Below are positions 1-7,347 of a stretch of DNA of 64,000 nucleotides, one piece after another. Source of the stretch: an uncultured Shewanella sp. (GTDB lineage Bacteria > Pseudomonadota > Gammaproteobacteria > Enterobacterales > Shewanellaceae); NCBI GenBank assembly GCA_947503555.1, contig CANNEE010000006.1, positions 1 to 64,000 of the forward strand. Reading direction: 5' to 3'. The notes beneath the pieces were generated by a model. The model made no database searches and had not been told where the DNA came from. It saw only the letters and a list, made by a program, of their open reading frames with translations. A program made the translations under genes and the position numbers. Numbering within the stretch: the stretch's first letter is position 1; every line of letters starts with the position of its first letter.

Positions 1-59
1 GAATGAGATAATTTCGTAATCGATATTTGTGCTTTTTCAGAATTACCTAACTCGAACAT
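1..59 (-). CDS. Possible start of a further integron-cassette ORF (partial)
   Basis: On the minus strand, directly after the attC end of the neighbouring cassette, an ATG opens a frame that stays open to the window edge (about 19 codons). The AAAAGG before it touches the start codon, so this may not be the true start. Its position is where the next gene of a cassette array should begin. Too short to assign a function. Confidence 0.3.
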   Translation of the reverse strand, partial: MFELGNSEKAQISITKLSH

Positions 60-67
60 CCTTTTAC

Positions 68-170
68 ACCTAACGCCTCAATATGGGGCGCACAAATGCA
101 TGGCTATATTCAGCGACGAAGGAGCGCAAGCCATGCGTTTTGCGTCCATACCATAATTGACTTGTTATAT
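68..170 (-). other. attC recombination site of an integron gene cassette
   Basis: This 103-bp imperfect dyad lies just after the 3' end of the minus-strand gene at 176-571. The outer boxes read GTTATAT (164-170) and ACCTAAC (68-74). On the minus strand the site therefore ends with GTTAGGT, matching the GTTRRRY consensus for an attC end. The inner arms GGCGCACAAATGCATGGC and GCCATGCGTTTTGCGTCC are near-complementary, with the small mismatches and bulges expected of attC. Length, box order and orientation behind a gene fit the attC family. An accidental inverted repeat is unlikely because the same GTTATAT core also starts the cassette at 587-593. Confidence 0.75.
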
Positions 171-175
171 GCCTA

Positions 176-571
176 TTACTCAAAGGCTACAGAGTTTATG
201 TCTGGTTGAGCCTCAAACTTTGATTTAAAAAATAACACACACTCATCAGCGGTTGATATCTTTTCTCTACCAAGGATTTTTTCTTTAAGGGAACGAGGTT
301 TATCTATTTGGAAAATCCATTCTAATTCCGATTTGGGATCGTCACCTTCCTCGAAGTAAGAAGATGCGCCCAGCATATATTGACGATTATTCCATGTAAT
401 GTAGCTATACCAGCCCCAATCCTCTGCATCTGGCTCTGTAATTTCAAACTCGGAATCCAACTCCTGTTTTAACCACCTTAATAGTGATTCCCCATAAATA
501 GGGTTTATAGGATTCTTATTTTCCTTTGAGACATCAAACATAGATGTTTTAAAACTAATAGCAATATGCAC
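176..571 (-). CDS. Integron cassette protein of unknown function
   Basis: This 131-residue soluble protein has no signal peptide or membrane segment. It is acidic and rich in aromatic residues, with an EDWGWYSYITW stretch near residues 50-60 followed by a second aromatic run; I recall similar stretches in uncharacterised cassette and accessory proteins but cannot name a family. The start is a GTG at 569-571, with a perfect AGGAGG five bases upstream (577-582 on the plus strand). The gene fills the space between a GTTATAT core (587-593) and an attC site (68-170) almost exactly, which is the compact promoterless layout of an integron cassette. Transcription should come from a promoter on the integrase side. 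Confidence 0.7.
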   Translation of the reverse strand: MHIAISFKTSMFDVSKENKNPINPIYGESLLRWLKQELDSEFEITEPDAEDWGWYSYITWNNRQYMLGASSYFEEGDDPKSELEWIFQIDKPRSLKEKILGREKISTADECVLFFKSKFEAQPDINSVAFE

Positions 572-586
572 GATTCCCTCCTAGGC

Positions 587-660
587 ATATAACAGCGTAT
601 TAGCGAGAATTCCGATAAACACGCGAAGTCATACCGTAAAACCCTTTCGCTAACATTGAT
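587..660 (-). other. Cassette insertion junction / attI candidate
   Basis: The plus strand carries ATATAAC at 587-593, so the minus strand reads GCTGTTATATGCC into the cassette. This is the expected core where the first cassette joins attI. It lies between the cassette gene and the divergent intI remnant, where attI is found in known integrons. The core is seen; the extent of attI is inferred, and I could not delimit the simple integrase sites. Confidence 0.45.
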
Positions 661-729
661 AATTATTTAATAATTCCAGCAGGTTAACTCTGTCTATGAC
701 GTAAGGCAAGCGCTTAGTTGCGTGTAGAA

Positions 730-863
730 AACGAGAATTGATTTAAACGAGAACTGAAAAGGCTCGTTATGTAAAACACCCAACTTAGTAAAACTATATT
801 ATTCAGACACTTAAATATTTTCGCCTGTGTTAAACGAGAATTTCGGTTTTTACATAACGAGAA
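730..863. repeat. Four AACGAGAA direct repeats next to the integron attI region
   Basis: The octamer AACGAGAA occurs at 730-737, 746-753, 833-840 and 856-863, and a shorter CGAGAA copy lies at 604-609. All point the same way, between the cassette junction and the intI start. Known attI sites carry direct repeats that bind extra integrase, so accessory integrase sites are one reading. Another is binding sites for an unknown regulator of the cassette or intI promoter. Confidence 0.5.
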
Positions 864-897
864 GGAAAACTGGCATTTATGGCATTTTAAATTATAA

Positions 898-913
898 CTG
901 TATACGTATACAG
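898..913 (+). promoter_or_regulatory. LexA (SOS) box in front of the intI remnant
   Basis: CTGTATACGTATACAG is a perfect 16-bp palindrome with the CTG-N10-CAG spacing of the gammaproteobacterial LexA box and an AT-rich centre. It ends 21 bases before the ATG at 935, overlapping the expected promoter. LexA control of intI is established for integrons of Vibrio and of mobile elements, so this site supports the intI identification. Confidence 0.8.
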
Positions 914-934
914 TGTTTCTGGGTGGAGGATAAA

Positions 935-1021
935 ATGTCTCAGTCACCATTTCTTGAATCAGTAAGAACCCAATGGATAATAGCGATAGCTATTCGGTTT
1001 ATGGTGCGGGCCCATAAGTAG
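935..1021 (+). pseudogene. intI: 5' remnant of integron integrase gene intI
   Basis: The first residues read MSQSPFLESVRTQ, which match the start of IntI tyrosine recombinases (an SPFLxSVR stretch before a conserved RLRGYSxRTEKTYL segment). A strong ribosome site GGAGGA lies at 925-930, with a LexA box upstream. After about 13 codons the resemblance ends and the frame stops at 1019-1021. The core-binding domain and the catalytic R-H-R-Y residues are all missing, and the alanine aminotransferase gene lies just beyond. The orientation, divergent from the cassette, is that of a genuine integron. It is most likely a deletion derivative. A real 28-residue SOS-induced peptide is possible but less likely. 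Confidence 0.65.
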
Positions 1022-1030
1022 CAATGAGCT

Positions 1031-1060
1031 TTCGTTAGCCTCAGTTGAAAGGCTAACGAA
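1031..1060. terminator. Hairpin between intI remnant and alaA
   Basis: A perfect 11-bp stem (TTCGTTAGCCT with AGGCTAACGAA) encloses an 8-base loop. It lies just past the 3' ends of both the convergent intI remnant and the minus-strand aminotransferase gene. There is no clear T-run, so terminator function is only inferred. Confidence 0.4.
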
Positions 1061-1084
1061 CCCAAAGTGAAATTAAATTAAACG

Positions 1085-2299
1085 CTATTGTTGGTAGTTC
1101 TCTAGAAAATCACCAAAATCCATCAAGGCTTTTTGTAGATCTTCTTTATGAGGTAAGAATACGACTCTAAGATGGTCTGGCTCAGCCCAGTTAAAGGCGG
1201 TTCCTTGCACTAATAGCATCTTTTTCTCATTTAGAAGATCCAGTACCAATCTTTCATCATCACGTAAATTGAACTTTTTCATGTCTAGCTTAGGGAAGGC
1301 ATAGAGTGCGCCTTTTGGCTTTTTACAGCTAACACCAGGAATTTGGTTGAGTAGTTCATAACAGGTATCGCGTTGGACAGTTAAGCGTCCATCTGGCGCA
1401 ATGAGTTCATTAACGCTCTGATATCCCCCTAAGGCGGTTTGAATGGCATGTTGATTGGGCACGTTAGAGCACAGGCGCATGGAGGCAAGCATCTCTAGCC
1501 CTTCAATATAGCTTTTCGCTGCCTTTAAGTTACCCGACAATACCATCCAGCCAACACGGAAGCCTGCAGCTCTGTATACCTTAGATAAACCGTTAAAGGT
1601 CACTGTGAGAATATCATCACTCAGACCTGCTGCGTGGACGTGCTGGGCATCGTCATAAAGGATCTTGTCATAGATCTCATCACTGAACAGAATCAGATCG
1701 TTCTGGCGGCATAGTTCAATGACTTCTAGGATCAGCTCTTTTGAATAGACTGCACCCGTTGGATTGTTTGGGTTAATCAGCAAAATGCCTCGAGTTCTTG
1801 GAGTGACTTTGCTTTTAATATCATCAAGGTCAGGAAACCAGTCTGACTCTTCATCACAGCGATAGTGAACCGCTTTACCGCCAGCTAAGTTTACCGCTGC
1901 AGTCCAAAGTGGATAGTCAGGTGAGGGGATGAGCACTTCATCATCACTATTAAGTAGCCCTTGCATCGACATCATGATGAGCTCAGATACACCATTACCG
2001 ATATAGACATCTTCAATATCGATACCGAATATCCCTTTTGACTGGTAATGCTGAACAATGGCCTTGCGGGCTGAAAAAAGCCCTTTTGATTCACAGTATC
2101 CTTGAGCGCTTGGCAAGTTCAAAATAACGTCTCGAACTATCTCTTCGGGCGCTTCAAAACCAAAAGGAGCTGGGTTGCCTATGTTAAGCTTTAGTATCCT
2201 GTGCCCTTCATCTTCCAAACGTCTGGCTTCTTTATGTACTGGCCCACGTATGTCGTAGCAAACAGTATCGAGCTTGTTGGATTTGATGATGGGGCGCAT
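1085..2299 (-). CDS. alaA: Glutamate-pyruvate (alanine) aminotransferase AlaA
   Basis: This 404-residue cytosolic, PLP-dependent class I aminotransferase interconverts pyruvate plus glutamate with alanine plus 2-oxoglutarate. The N-terminus (KLDTVCYDIRGPV) and the stretch LKLNIGNPAPFGF match the AlaA/YfbQ family closely. NPNNPTGAVYS forms the substrate-binding loop, and the PLP lysine sits in FNGLSKVYRAAGFRVGW. Length is the same as E. coli AlaA (about 405). It is a single gene with a long AT-rich leader and a hairpin downstream. Together with ald at 31 kb this gives the cell two routes to and from alanine. Confidence 0.93.
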   Translation of the reverse strand: MRPIIKSNKLDTVCYDIRGPVHKEARRLEDEGHRILKLNIGNPAPFGFEAPEEIVRDVILNLPSAQGYCESKGLFSARKAIVQHYQSKGIFGIDIEDVYIGNGVSELIMMSMQGLLNSDDEVLIPSPDYPLWTAAVNLAGGKAVHYRCDEESDWFPDLDDIKSKVTPRTRGILLINPNNPTGAVYSKELILEVIELCRQNDLILFSDEIYDKILYDDAQHVHAAGLSDDILTVTFNGLSKVYRAAGFRVGWMVLSGNLKAAKSYIEGLEMLASMRLCSNVPNQHAIQTALGGYQSVNELIAPDGRLTVQRDTCYELLNQIPGVSCKKPKGALYAFPKLDMKKFNLRDDERLVLDLLNEKKMLLVQGTAFNWAEPDHLRVVFLPHKEDLQKALMDFGDFLENYQQ

Positions 2300-2520
2300 T
2301 GTAAACCTCTAACATGCAGCAATTGAAATGATTTTAGTCACAATAACTAAAATTTCGAGTCTGATAAAGAGCTTGTTAGTATATTTTTATGGTTTTACGT
2401 CAATTAAAAGATAAATGTTCTGTAAAGGCTGTTTTTTATCCTTTATAGCAGAATAAACCTCATAAAAGATGACACTTAGTTTGTCAGTATACTTAACAGA
2501 GTGAATTGTGGCAGGTAAAC

Positions 2521-2548
2521 AAAAAGCGATACCCAAAGGTATCGCTTG
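2521..2548 (-). terminator. Rho-independent terminator of fldA
   Basis: AAGCGATACC and GGTATCGCTT form a 10-bp stem with a short loop. Read on the minus strand it is followed by a T-run, just downstream of the fldA stop codon. Confidence 0.8.
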
Positions 2549-2591
2549 TTATCATTTCTCTAAGCTGAAGATTGCTTAATAGATTTGCTTA

Positions 2592-3119
2592 TTAATCTTC
2601 AAGCTCGGCTAAGCACATCTCTTCATAGATCTGTTTAACCCACTTGTCGACGCGCTCTTCAGTCAGTTCTGGTTGGCGGTCTTCATCGATTCCTAGACCG
2701 ACAAAGTGGTCATCATCGGCTAGACCTTTAGAGACTTCAAAATCATAACCTTCGGTTGGCCAGTGTCCGATAATGATAGCGCCTCTTGGTTCAACGATAT
2801 CACGTACCATACCCATGGCATCAAGGAAGTACTCAGCATAATCTTCTTGGTCACCACAACCAAAGATGGCGACCAGTTTATCGGTAAAGTCGATCTCTTC
2901 AAGATCTGGGAAGAAATCATCCCAGTCACATTGAGCTTCACCATAATACCAAGTTGGAATACCAAATATGAGCAAGTCGTATTCCGCAATTTGTTCTTTG
3001 GTACTCTTGGCGATATCTTTCACCTCAACCATCTTTTTACCCAGTTTCTTCTGGATCATCTTGGCTACAGCTTCGGTATTACCTGTGTCGCTACCGAAAA
3101 AAAGACCTACAGTTGCCAT
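2592..3119 (-). CDS. fldA: Flavodoxin I
   Basis: This 175-residue FMN-binding electron carrier donates low-potential electrons to enzymes such as biotin synthase, methionine synthase reactivase and ribonucleotide reductase activase. The FMN phosphate loop GSDTGNTEAVAKMI is at residues 9-22, and the isoalloxazine-flanking segments PTWYYGEAQCDWDDF and GCGDQEDYAEYF are present. Length is that of long-chain flavodoxins. The upstream neighbour ybfE is the same as in E. coli, 53 bp away on the same strand, so co-transcription is likely. The C-terminus is strongly acidic, as usual for FldA. Confidence 0.96.
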   Translation of the reverse strand: MATVGLFFGSDTGNTEAVAKMIQKKLGKKMVEVKDIAKSTKEQIAEYDLLIFGIPTWYYGEAQCDWDDFFPDLEEIDFTDKLVAIFGCGDQEDYAEYFLDAMGMVRDIVEPRGAIIIGHWPTEGYDFEVSKGLADDDHFVGLGIDEDRQPELTEERVDKWVKQIYEEMCLAELED

Positions 3120-3172
3120 TGTCTTTCCTTTAATTATAAGTTCGCTATTGACTAAAATCGTAGTGCAAGAGC

Positions 3173-3445
3173 CTAGTCAGCTAGTTTCTCTTGCAGGATT
3201 AATTCGATTAATTGGCTTCGACTGATGTTACTGTCCAAAGCTTTTTGGTTCAAGGCGTGAAAGAGATCTTGTGACACCTTTAACTCTATTCGTTTCAATC
3301 CCTTTGCTTTGTCCCTTTGGACCTGATTTCGTTTGTTGACCTTTAGCTGCTGTTCCCTAGGAAGAGGATTACTCCTTGGTCTTCCTCGGCGCTTTTCATT
3401 GGCAAAAAGGTCTATGGTGGTTCTGTCTGTTGCTTCTTTTGCCAT
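3173..3445 (-). CDS. ybfE: YbfE family (LexA-regulated, ribbon-helix-helix-like) protein
   Basis: This 90-residue basic protein resembles E. coli YbfE, the gene beside fldA. The middle is Lys/Arg-rich (GRPRSNPLPREQQLKVNKRNQ), and the C-terminal half (KRIELKVSQDLFHALNQKA...ISRSQLIELILQEKL) fits a ribbon-helix-helix DNA-binding fold. In E. coli the homologue is an SOS gene of unknown role. I saw no LexA box immediately upstream here, where the DUF2788 gene lies only 8 bp away, so any SOS control would act further upstream. Molecular function is unknown. Confidence 0.8.
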   Translation of the reverse strand: MAKEATDRTTIDLFANEKRRGRPRSNPLPREQQLKVNKRNQVQRDKAKGLKRIELKVSQDLFHALNQKALDSNISRSQLIELILQEKLAD

Positions 3446-3453
3446 CTTTTAAT

Positions 3454-3675
3454 TTAACCGATCCCTTGGGTTTCCCAAGAGACCTGAATGATACCTTTAG
3501 CAATAAACCCGGCGCAGCCGAGAAATAACACTAGCCATACGATATATCGGCCGAATTTTGGCACACTGCCTTGTTTAAGCACATCGTGAATTGCCATGCC
3601 GATGAAAAAAAATATCGCTGCAAAAAATAAGTTTAAACCTATAGTTTCAATCTGTTGCATGTACTGAGAAAGCAC
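3454..3675 (-). CDS. Small inner-membrane protein, DUF2788 family
   Basis: This 73-residue protein has two predicted membrane helices (about residues 13-31 and 43-62) joined by a short loop containing KQGSVPKFGR. Sequence and position between ybfE and ybfF match the DUF2788 proteins of Shewanella and relatives. It is preceded by GGAGATAAC and followed 8 bp later by ybfE, so it probably heads a DUF2788-ybfE-fldA transcript. No function is known. Confidence 0.75.
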   Translation of the reverse strand: MLSQYMQQIETIGLNLFFAAIFFFIGMAIHDVLKQGSVPKFGRYIVWLVLFLGCAGFIAKGIIQVSWETQGIG

Positions 3676-3777
3676 GTTATCTCCTCCAGTTGCTCCTAAG
3701 GTTTGGTATTACTCTTTTAAAAAAGAGGCGGGAATATACCATAACCTTACGCAATGAGCTATATGATTTACGTCCAA

Positions 3778-4542
3778 TTAGCCTTGATGCTTATGCAAAA
3801 AGTCGCCAATAATTCGATTGAATACCGCAGGTTTTTGAGCGTGCAGCCAGTGGCCTGTACCATTAATGGTTTTAGCTTCCACATTGGGAAATTGCTTCAT
3901 TATGGTGTCGGCGTGATCAAAAGTGACATAATCTGAGCCGCCGCCACGTAGCATAAGGGTTGGGCCATTGTAGACTTTGTGAGAATTAGGCCAACCAATT
4001 AGCTTAGGGTAACAAGCCTTAAGACCTGCTAAGTTCATTTTCCAGCTAAAGCCTTGCTCCTCTTTTTGCAGGTTTTTGAGCAAGAACATGGCCGTTGCTG
4101 CATCTATGCCAGACTCACTTAGGCTTGTCATCGCCTGTTGACGTGACGTTAACTGGCTAAGAGGTACAGCTTCTAGGGCGTCAAACACTTTTTGGTGTCG
4201 AACTTCATAGGCAACGGGGGCAATATCTGCCGCCACTAGACTTAGTACTCGCGCTGGAAAGTTCTGAGCTGCTGCCATCGCAACTTTCCCCCCCATGGAG
4301 TGACCGACTAAATGCGCTTTATCAATTTGATACTCATCGAGTAAGTCTACAATAGCTTGGCTTAAGGCTTGGTAATCCATTTGAGGCCAATGGGCGCTGT
4401 TACCATGATTAGGCAAATCGACCCGAATAACTTGGTATTCATCTTCAAGAGATTGAGCTAAATTTTTTAAGTTATCCAGATTACCAAAGAGTCCATGGAG
4501 TAGTACCACGGCAGAGCCTTGACCTGAGGAAATGCTATTCAT
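3778..4542 (-). CDS. ybfF: Alpha/beta-hydrolase fold esterase YbfF
   Basis: This 254-residue cytosolic serine hydrolase acts in vitro on short acyl esters, and acyl-CoA type substrates have been reported for the family. The oxyanion segment VVLLHGLFGNLDNL is near residue 15. The nucleophile elbow is GHSMGGKVAMAAA at about residues 82-94. A late acid (GGGSDYV) and a catalytic His (GTGHWLHAQKP) complete the triad. It diverges from seqA, as in E. coli, where ybfF and seqA-pgm are also divergent. The physiological substrate is not known. Confidence 0.9.
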   Translation of the reverse strand: MNSISSGQGSAVVLLHGLFGNLDNLKNLAQSLEDEYQVIRVDLPNHGNSAHWPQMDYQALSQAIVDLLDEYQIDKAHLVGHSMGGKVAMAAAQNFPARVLSLVAADIAPVAYEVRHQKVFDALEAVPLSQLTSRQQAMTSLSESGIDAATAMFLLKNLQKEEQGFSWKMNLAGLKACYPKLIGWPNSHKVYNGPTLMLRGGGSDYVTFDHADTIMKQFPNVEAKTINGTGHWLHAQKPAVFNRIIGDFLHKHQG

Positions 4543-4891
4543 GTTTTAAGCCTGTCGTTTTTTAGGCGCAGATTGTGCCTTGATTAACAAACTTTGGCAA
4601 TCTGCAACATAGCGCACTAGGTTGCGCTGATGACATTTTGTGCATTTAACTCTGACTTGTGTGCTGATTGACAGTTTTAGGGGATTTTTAGGTTAACTAA
4701 TCCTTTATCCAAAGGGGCAATGTGTCATACACTGAAGGGCGTTTAGGTGCTGATAGTGAAGAGTATGTCGATGTTCTTTCGATATTTATTACTGTTAGTT
4801 ATGTGCTGTTTGTTTTAGCAACAACAGCTTGGTTGTCTCTATCCCCCTAGAGGCTTATTGTAAATCACAGCAGGAGAGGACACCCTAGGTT
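4543..4891. promoter_or_regulatory. Divergent ybfF/seqA promoter region
   Basis: This 349-bp gene-free interval holds the divergent promoters of ybfF and seqA. The seqA mRNA start region contains AGGAGAGGA rather far (about 14 bases) from the ATG. I see no long dyad, small gene or repeat. Confidence 0.5.
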
Positions 4892-5518
4892 ATGAAATAT
4901 ATCGAGGTTGATGAAGAGCTTTATCGTTTTATCGCGAGTAAGACCGAGAGAATTGGCGAAAGTGCTTCAGATATTCTTAGGCGTATTCTAGGTTTAGACG
5001 TTGAGTCTTTAGATACAGAAACTCCCGATACAATAAGCCATCCTAGTATGGAGTCAGTACCGAACCAAACGAAAGAAGAGCCTGCTCAAGAGGTTGCGCC
5101 ATCTGATAAGGTTGTAGAGAGTATCAATCAGACTGGTCATCAAGGTGAAACATTATCACTGCAAGATATTGATGAGCTGGTCAGTGAAAATATACTGGCT
5201 CAACAGAAAGGTGCCGTTGGTAAATTTTTGTTTGCGTTAGATGCGATGCAGCAACAGGCTGGCGATGGCTTTGCCCAAGTTTTAGAAATTCAAGGCAGGG
5301 ATAGGCTCTATTTTGCGACATCTAAGGAAGCGTTGCTTGAAAAGAGTCGCTCGGCTAATCCAAAGGAAATTGGCGCCAGTGGTTATTGGGTCACAACTAA
5401 TAATAATACGGCTAAAAAGCGTACTATTCTTAATGAAGTGTTTCTAAAATTTGGCTTTAGCGAGTTTGATGCGAATAAGCTAGCAGAGCGCACGTTACCC
5501 AGTGCTGCAAAAAGTTAG
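4892..5518 (+). CDS. seqA: Replication initiation sequestration protein SeqA
   Basis: SeqA binds hemimethylated GATC sites and sequesters newly replicated oriC and dnaA, preventing premature re-initiation and organising the DNA behind the fork. The N-terminal oligomerisation domain (MKYIEVDEELYRFIASKTERIGESASDILRRILGL, residues 1-35) is unmistakable. A long acidic linker of about residues 36-105 follows, then the C-terminal DNA-binding domain (GAVGKFLFALDAMQQQ to the end). At 208 residues it is longer than E. coli SeqA (181), all of it in the linker. pgm follows on the same strand behind a terminator-like hairpin, the arrangement known in enteric bacteria. Confidence 0.96.
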   Translation: MKYIEVDEELYRFIASKTERIGESASDILRRILGLDVESLDTETPDTISHPSMESVPNQTKEEPAQEVAPSDKVVESINQTGHQGETLSLQDIDELVSENILAQQKGAVGKFLFALDAMQQQAGDGFAQVLEIQGRDRLYFATSKEALLEKSRSANPKEIGASGYWVTTNNNTAKKRTILNEVFLKFGFSEFDANKLAERTLPSAAKS

Positions 5519-5560
5519 AGTTAGAGTCGAGTAGACTTTATATTCTTAGCTGTATTCTGT

Positions 5561-5596
5561 ATTTAGGCCCGTAATCATTTATGGGCCTAAATTTTA
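5561..5596 (+). terminator. Terminator/attenuator between seqA and pgm
   Basis: The stem TTTAGGCCC / GGGCCTAAA with an 11-base loop is followed by ATTTTAT. It sits 27 bases before the pgm start, so it may only partly terminate seqA transcripts. Confidence 0.65.
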
Positions 5597-5623
5597 TGTT
5601 TGAACTACGAAGAGGAATACATT

Positions 5624-7264
5624 TTGGCGATTCATGAAAGAGCAGGGCAAGTGGCAACTCAGAAGGATCTGATTAACCTTCCTAAACTGATGAGCCAATA
5701 CTATTGTTTTATTCCCAATCACCAGCAATTAGCTGAAAAAGTCAGTTTTGGCACATCTGGTCATAGAGGCTGTGCAGCTAATAAAAGCTTTAATCAGCAT
5801 CATCTTTGGGCGATTGCACAGGCGGTCGTCGATTACCGCAGGCAAGTGGAAATTAACGGCCCTTTGTTCGTTGCTTTTGATACCCATGCTTTATCCCATG
5901 CGGCATTTTGCTCAGTGGTCGAAGTACTTGCTGCCAACCAAATTGATATAAGAGTCCATCAAAACGATGGCTTTACGCCGACGCCAGTCATTTCACGCCT
6001 GATAATTGATGCTAATAAAGACGGTGATAAGCTTGCCGATGGTCTGGTGATCACACCATCTCACAATCCACCTCAGGATGGTGGTATCAAATATAACCCT
6101 CCCCATGGTGGGCCGGCAGAAGGGGAAATCACCTCTTGGATAGAGGCTCGAGCGAATCAATATTTAGCTGAGCAGCTGCAAGGAGTGAAAAAGGTTAACT
6201 ATGGGTTGGCATTGTCCTCTGGTTTAGTGACAGAAGAAGACTTTATTACGCCTTATGTAGAACAACTTGAGAAAGTTATCGATATGCAAGCGATTGCCGA
6301 GGCGGGTATTCGCATTGGTGTTGATCCCCTTGGTGGCTCAGGTATTCATTACTGGCAACCCATCGCTGAACGTTATGGATTGAATATAAGCCTAGTTAAT
6401 GAAGCAGTGGATCCAAGCTTTAGTTTTATGGCGCTAGATAAAGATGGCAAAATCCGCATGGATTGCTCATCGCCCTATGCCATGGCTGGCCTATTAACTC
6501 ATCAAAATGATTTTGATATCTGTGTCGGCAACGACCCTGATTATGATAGACACGGCATTGTCTGCCCAGGCTTTGGGCTAATGAACCCAAATCATTTTCT
6601 TGCTGTCGCCATCGATTACTTGCTTACCCATAGACCAGATTGGTCTCAAGATTTAGCCATAGGTAAAACATTGGTATCGAGCGCTATGATAGATAGGGTT
6701 TGCCAGTCCCATAACCGAGCCCTGATGGAAGTGCCCGTTGGCTTTAAGTGGTTTGTTGACGGACTTAGTGAAGCGACTGTCGCCTTTGGCGGCGAGGAAA
6801 GTGCAGGGGCGGCGTTTCTACAACGAGATGGTAGTACCTGGTGTACCGATAAAGATGGCTTTATCTTGGCATTGCTGGCTGCTGAAATCTTGGCGGTGAC
6901 AGGTAAAACGCCTGCTCAGCGCTATCAAGAGCTTGAAGCTGAGTTCGGTACCAGTTTTTATCGCCGTATTGATAGCCCGATTAGTCTGAAAAAGAAGGCG
7001 AAATTTGCCAAGCTGGATCCTGAAAAGATCGATATTGGATCCTTGGCAGGAGATAAGGTTACTGCTGTGCTGACTAAGGCTCCCGGAAACGATGCGGCTA
7101 TCGGTGGCATTAAGGTGTGCACCGACAACGCTTGGTTTGCTGCACGCCCATCTGGAACCGAAGCACTATTTAAGCTGTATGCAGAGAGTTTTGTCGACGA
7201 GGTTCATCTGGAAACTGTGTTAAGTGAAGCGCAGCAACTTATCGACAAGGCGTTAAAAGACTAG
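5624..7264 (+). CDS. pgm: Phosphoglucomutase (alpha-D-glucose)
   Basis: This enzyme interconverts glucose-1-phosphate and glucose-6-phosphate, feeding glycogen and UDP-glucose synthesis. The TTG at 5624 is chosen because AAGAGGA lies 7 bases upstream, the protein then begins LAIHERAGQ like E. coli Pgm (MAIHNRAGQ), the length is 546 residues as in E. coli, and the active serine of TPSHNPP falls at residue 146 as known for the family. Other family signatures are KFGTSGHRG-like at the N-terminus, the metal loop DPDYDRHG, the sugar loop GGEESAG and the phosphate-binding RPSGTE near the end. An in-frame TTG at 5600 would add eight residues. Confidence 0.95.
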   Translation: MAIHERAGQVATQKDLINLPKLMSQYYCFIPNHQQLAEKVSFGTSGHRGCAANKSFNQHHLWAIAQAVVDYRRQVEINGPLFVAFDTHALSHAAFCSVVEVLAANQIDIRVHQNDGFTPTPVISRLIIDANKDGDKLADGLVITPSHNPPQDGGIKYNPPHGGPAEGEITSWIEARANQYLAEQLQGVKKVNYGLALSSGLVTEEDFITPYVEQLEKVIDMQAIAEAGIRIGVDPLGGSGIHYWQPIAERYGLNISLVNEAVDPSFSFMALDKDGKIRMDCSSPYAMAGLLTHQNDFDICVGNDPDYDRHGIVCPGFGLMNPNHFLAVAIDYLLTHRPDWSQDLAIGKTLVSSAMIDRVCQSHNRALMEVPVGFKWFVDGLSEATVAFGGEESAGAAFLQRDGSTWCTDKDGFILALLAAEILAVTGKTPAQRYQELEAEFGTSFYRRIDSPISLKKKAKFAKLDPEKIDIGSLAGDKVTAVLTKAPGNDAAIGGIKVCTDNAWFAARPSGTEALFKLYAESFVDEVHLETVLSEAQQLIDKALKD

Positions 7265-7280
7265 TCTTATCTTTTATAAG

Positions 7281-7315
7281 AAAAAGCGCATCATACAGAA
7301 TGATGCGCTTTTTGT
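7281..7315. terminator. Bidirectional terminator between pgm and msrA
   Basis: AAAAAGCGCATCAT and ATGATGCGCTTTTT form a 14-bp stem with a 5-base loop. A-run and T-run flanks let it serve both convergent genes. Confidence 0.88.
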
Positions 7316-7347
7316 TTGTGTCTGATTGAATCTTTGTTTACGTCATT

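Noticed and set aside
714-950. 78-codon minus-strand frame across the intI promoter region
   Set aside because: It overlaps the LexA box, the AACGAGAA repeats and the intI start; its product has no recognisable features and no ribosome site was seen.
1031-1060. Second attC site
   Set aside because: The hairpin contains GTTAGCC and GGCTAAC but is a short perfect stem without the bulged two-box architecture, and the boxes fail the GTTRRRY / RYYYAAC consensus.
2763-3225. Plus-strand frames opposite fldA and ybfE
   Set aside because: They are reverse-strand shadows of the well-supported flavodoxin and YbfE genes.
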